A stretch of DNA of 13,087 bases, taken from assembly GCA_001917895.1 (NCBI GenBank), contig MNEW01000079.1, forward strand, positions 1 through 13,087. Direction: 5' to 3'. Shown here piece by piece: positions 12,878 to 13,087 of this stretch; within the stretch, counting starts at the first letter, position 1, and every line of letters begins with the position of its first letter. The stretch is from Actinobacteria bacterium 13_1_40CM_66_12 (GTDB taxonomy: Bacteria > Chloroflexota > Dormibacteria > Dormibacterales > Dormibacteraceae). The notes below the pieces were generated by a model. The model was not told the DNA's origin, did not search any database, and was given only the letters and a program-made list of their open reading frames with translations. The translations under genes and the position numbers were made by a program.

Positions 12878-13087
12878 CTAGTCGATTCGGTCGCCGCGCG
12901 GCTGCCAGGCCGGCACGATTTGTGGCCCCGGCCCAGGATGCACGGCGTACTTTCGGCTTCCGTCCGCATTGATCACGAACATGGTTCGGCCGCCCAGGTT
13001 GCCGAGCGGGAATGAGACGAATGCGATCTGGTCTCCGACCGGCGACCAGGCCGGCCCGAACTCGATCGTGCTCGGATCGACGAAGAG
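12878..13087 (-). CDS. PD40/TolB-like beta-propeller protein, C-terminal fragment
   Basis: The last 69 residues of a protein whose start lies beyond the right edge; the frame is open to base 13087. It shows the PD40 blade pattern twice: FGPAWSPVGDQIAFVSF followed by MFVINADGSR, and then VPAWQPRGDRID before TAG at 12878. These W-SP-G-IAF and NADGS motifs are typical of WD40-like TolB propellers that bind other proteins or act as periplasmic or surface sensors. Since the fragment ends right after a blade motif, this is a natural C-terminus. The upstream domains, and therefore the function, are not visible. It is convergent with the 102-aa gene; the T-run terminator between them faces the other way. 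Confidence 0.8.
   Translation of the reverse strand, partial: LFVDPSTIEFGPAWSPVGDQIAFVSFPLGNLGGRTMFVINADGSRKYAVHPGPGPQIVPAWQPRGDRID

Noticed and set aside
12742..12969. 75-codon - strand open frame
   Set aside because: It spans the terminator, and a different - strand frame (12878-13087) encodes the PD40 blades.
1..13087. Mobile element, CRISPR array, tRNA or rRNA
   Set aside because: No terminal inverted repeats with a transposase, no regularly spaced direct repeats, and no cloverleaf or rRNA-like stretch were seen by eye; a tRNAscan and repeat search would settle this.

Overview
This is a high-GC, gene-dense bacterial window of 13,087 bases on both strands. Genes are short and tightly packed, with 4-bp ATGA overlaps and TTG/GTG starts, and several start codons sit directly behind a -10 box with no Shine-Dalgarno. 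Together with a small four-cysteine protein of a CPYL...CPLY pattern that I associate with Chloroflexota-like proteins, an archaeal-type ATP-dependent DNA ligase and a MoaD-MoaE fusion, this suggests an uncultured Terrabacteria lineage near Chloroflexota/Dormibacterota. That placement is an inference from gene style, not a phylogeny.

Left part (2-3986, + strand): the C-terminal part of a von Willebrand A protein runs in from the left edge. It is followed by ATP-dependent PEP carboxykinase, a small SLOG/DUF2493 protein that appears to begin at a CTG codon just after the carboxykinase stop, and a fused molybdopterin synthase (MoaD-MoaE).

Centre (3983-9312): three genes point left from about 5269 (an unrecognised 140-aa protein, a SAM O-methyltransferase and a 73-aa two-helix membrane protein), all tightly coupled. 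A very short bidirectional promoter region separates them from clpP, which points right. A second leftward operon starts at 9312: ATP-dependent DNA ligase, MBL-fold hydrolase and a GT87-like membrane glycosyltransferase that is interrupted by a frameshift and runs 50 bp into the end of clpP.

Right-centre (9343-9944, + strand): two small probable metal-binding proteins, a Cys4 protein and a zinc-ribbon protein, are divergent from the ligase by 30 bp.

Right part (10081-13087): a leftward operon carries a SufR-like iron-sulphur regulator, a damaged NAD(P)HX epimerase and an MBL/beta-CASP exonuclease of the ligase-associated family. Divergent from the regulator, a consensus sigma70 promoter overlapped by an inverted repeat drives an unrecognised 102-aa protein that ends in a good intrinsic terminator. 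The C-terminal end of a TolB-like PD40 propeller protein enters from the right edge on the - strand.

The genes are mainly housekeeping: gluconeogenesis, Moco synthesis, proteolysis, DNA joining and processing, and metabolite repair. I see no mobile element, CRISPR array, tRNA or rRNA. No gene-free stretch exceeds 300 bases; the largest are 9945-10080 (hairpin, otherwise nothing seen) and 12742-12877 (terminator, otherwise nothing seen). The points most worth a second look are the CTG-start SLOG gene, the two disrupted genes, the SufR-like regulator with its candidate operator next to the unknown 102-aa gene, and the cluster of DNA-processing enzymes with two cysteine-rich small proteins.
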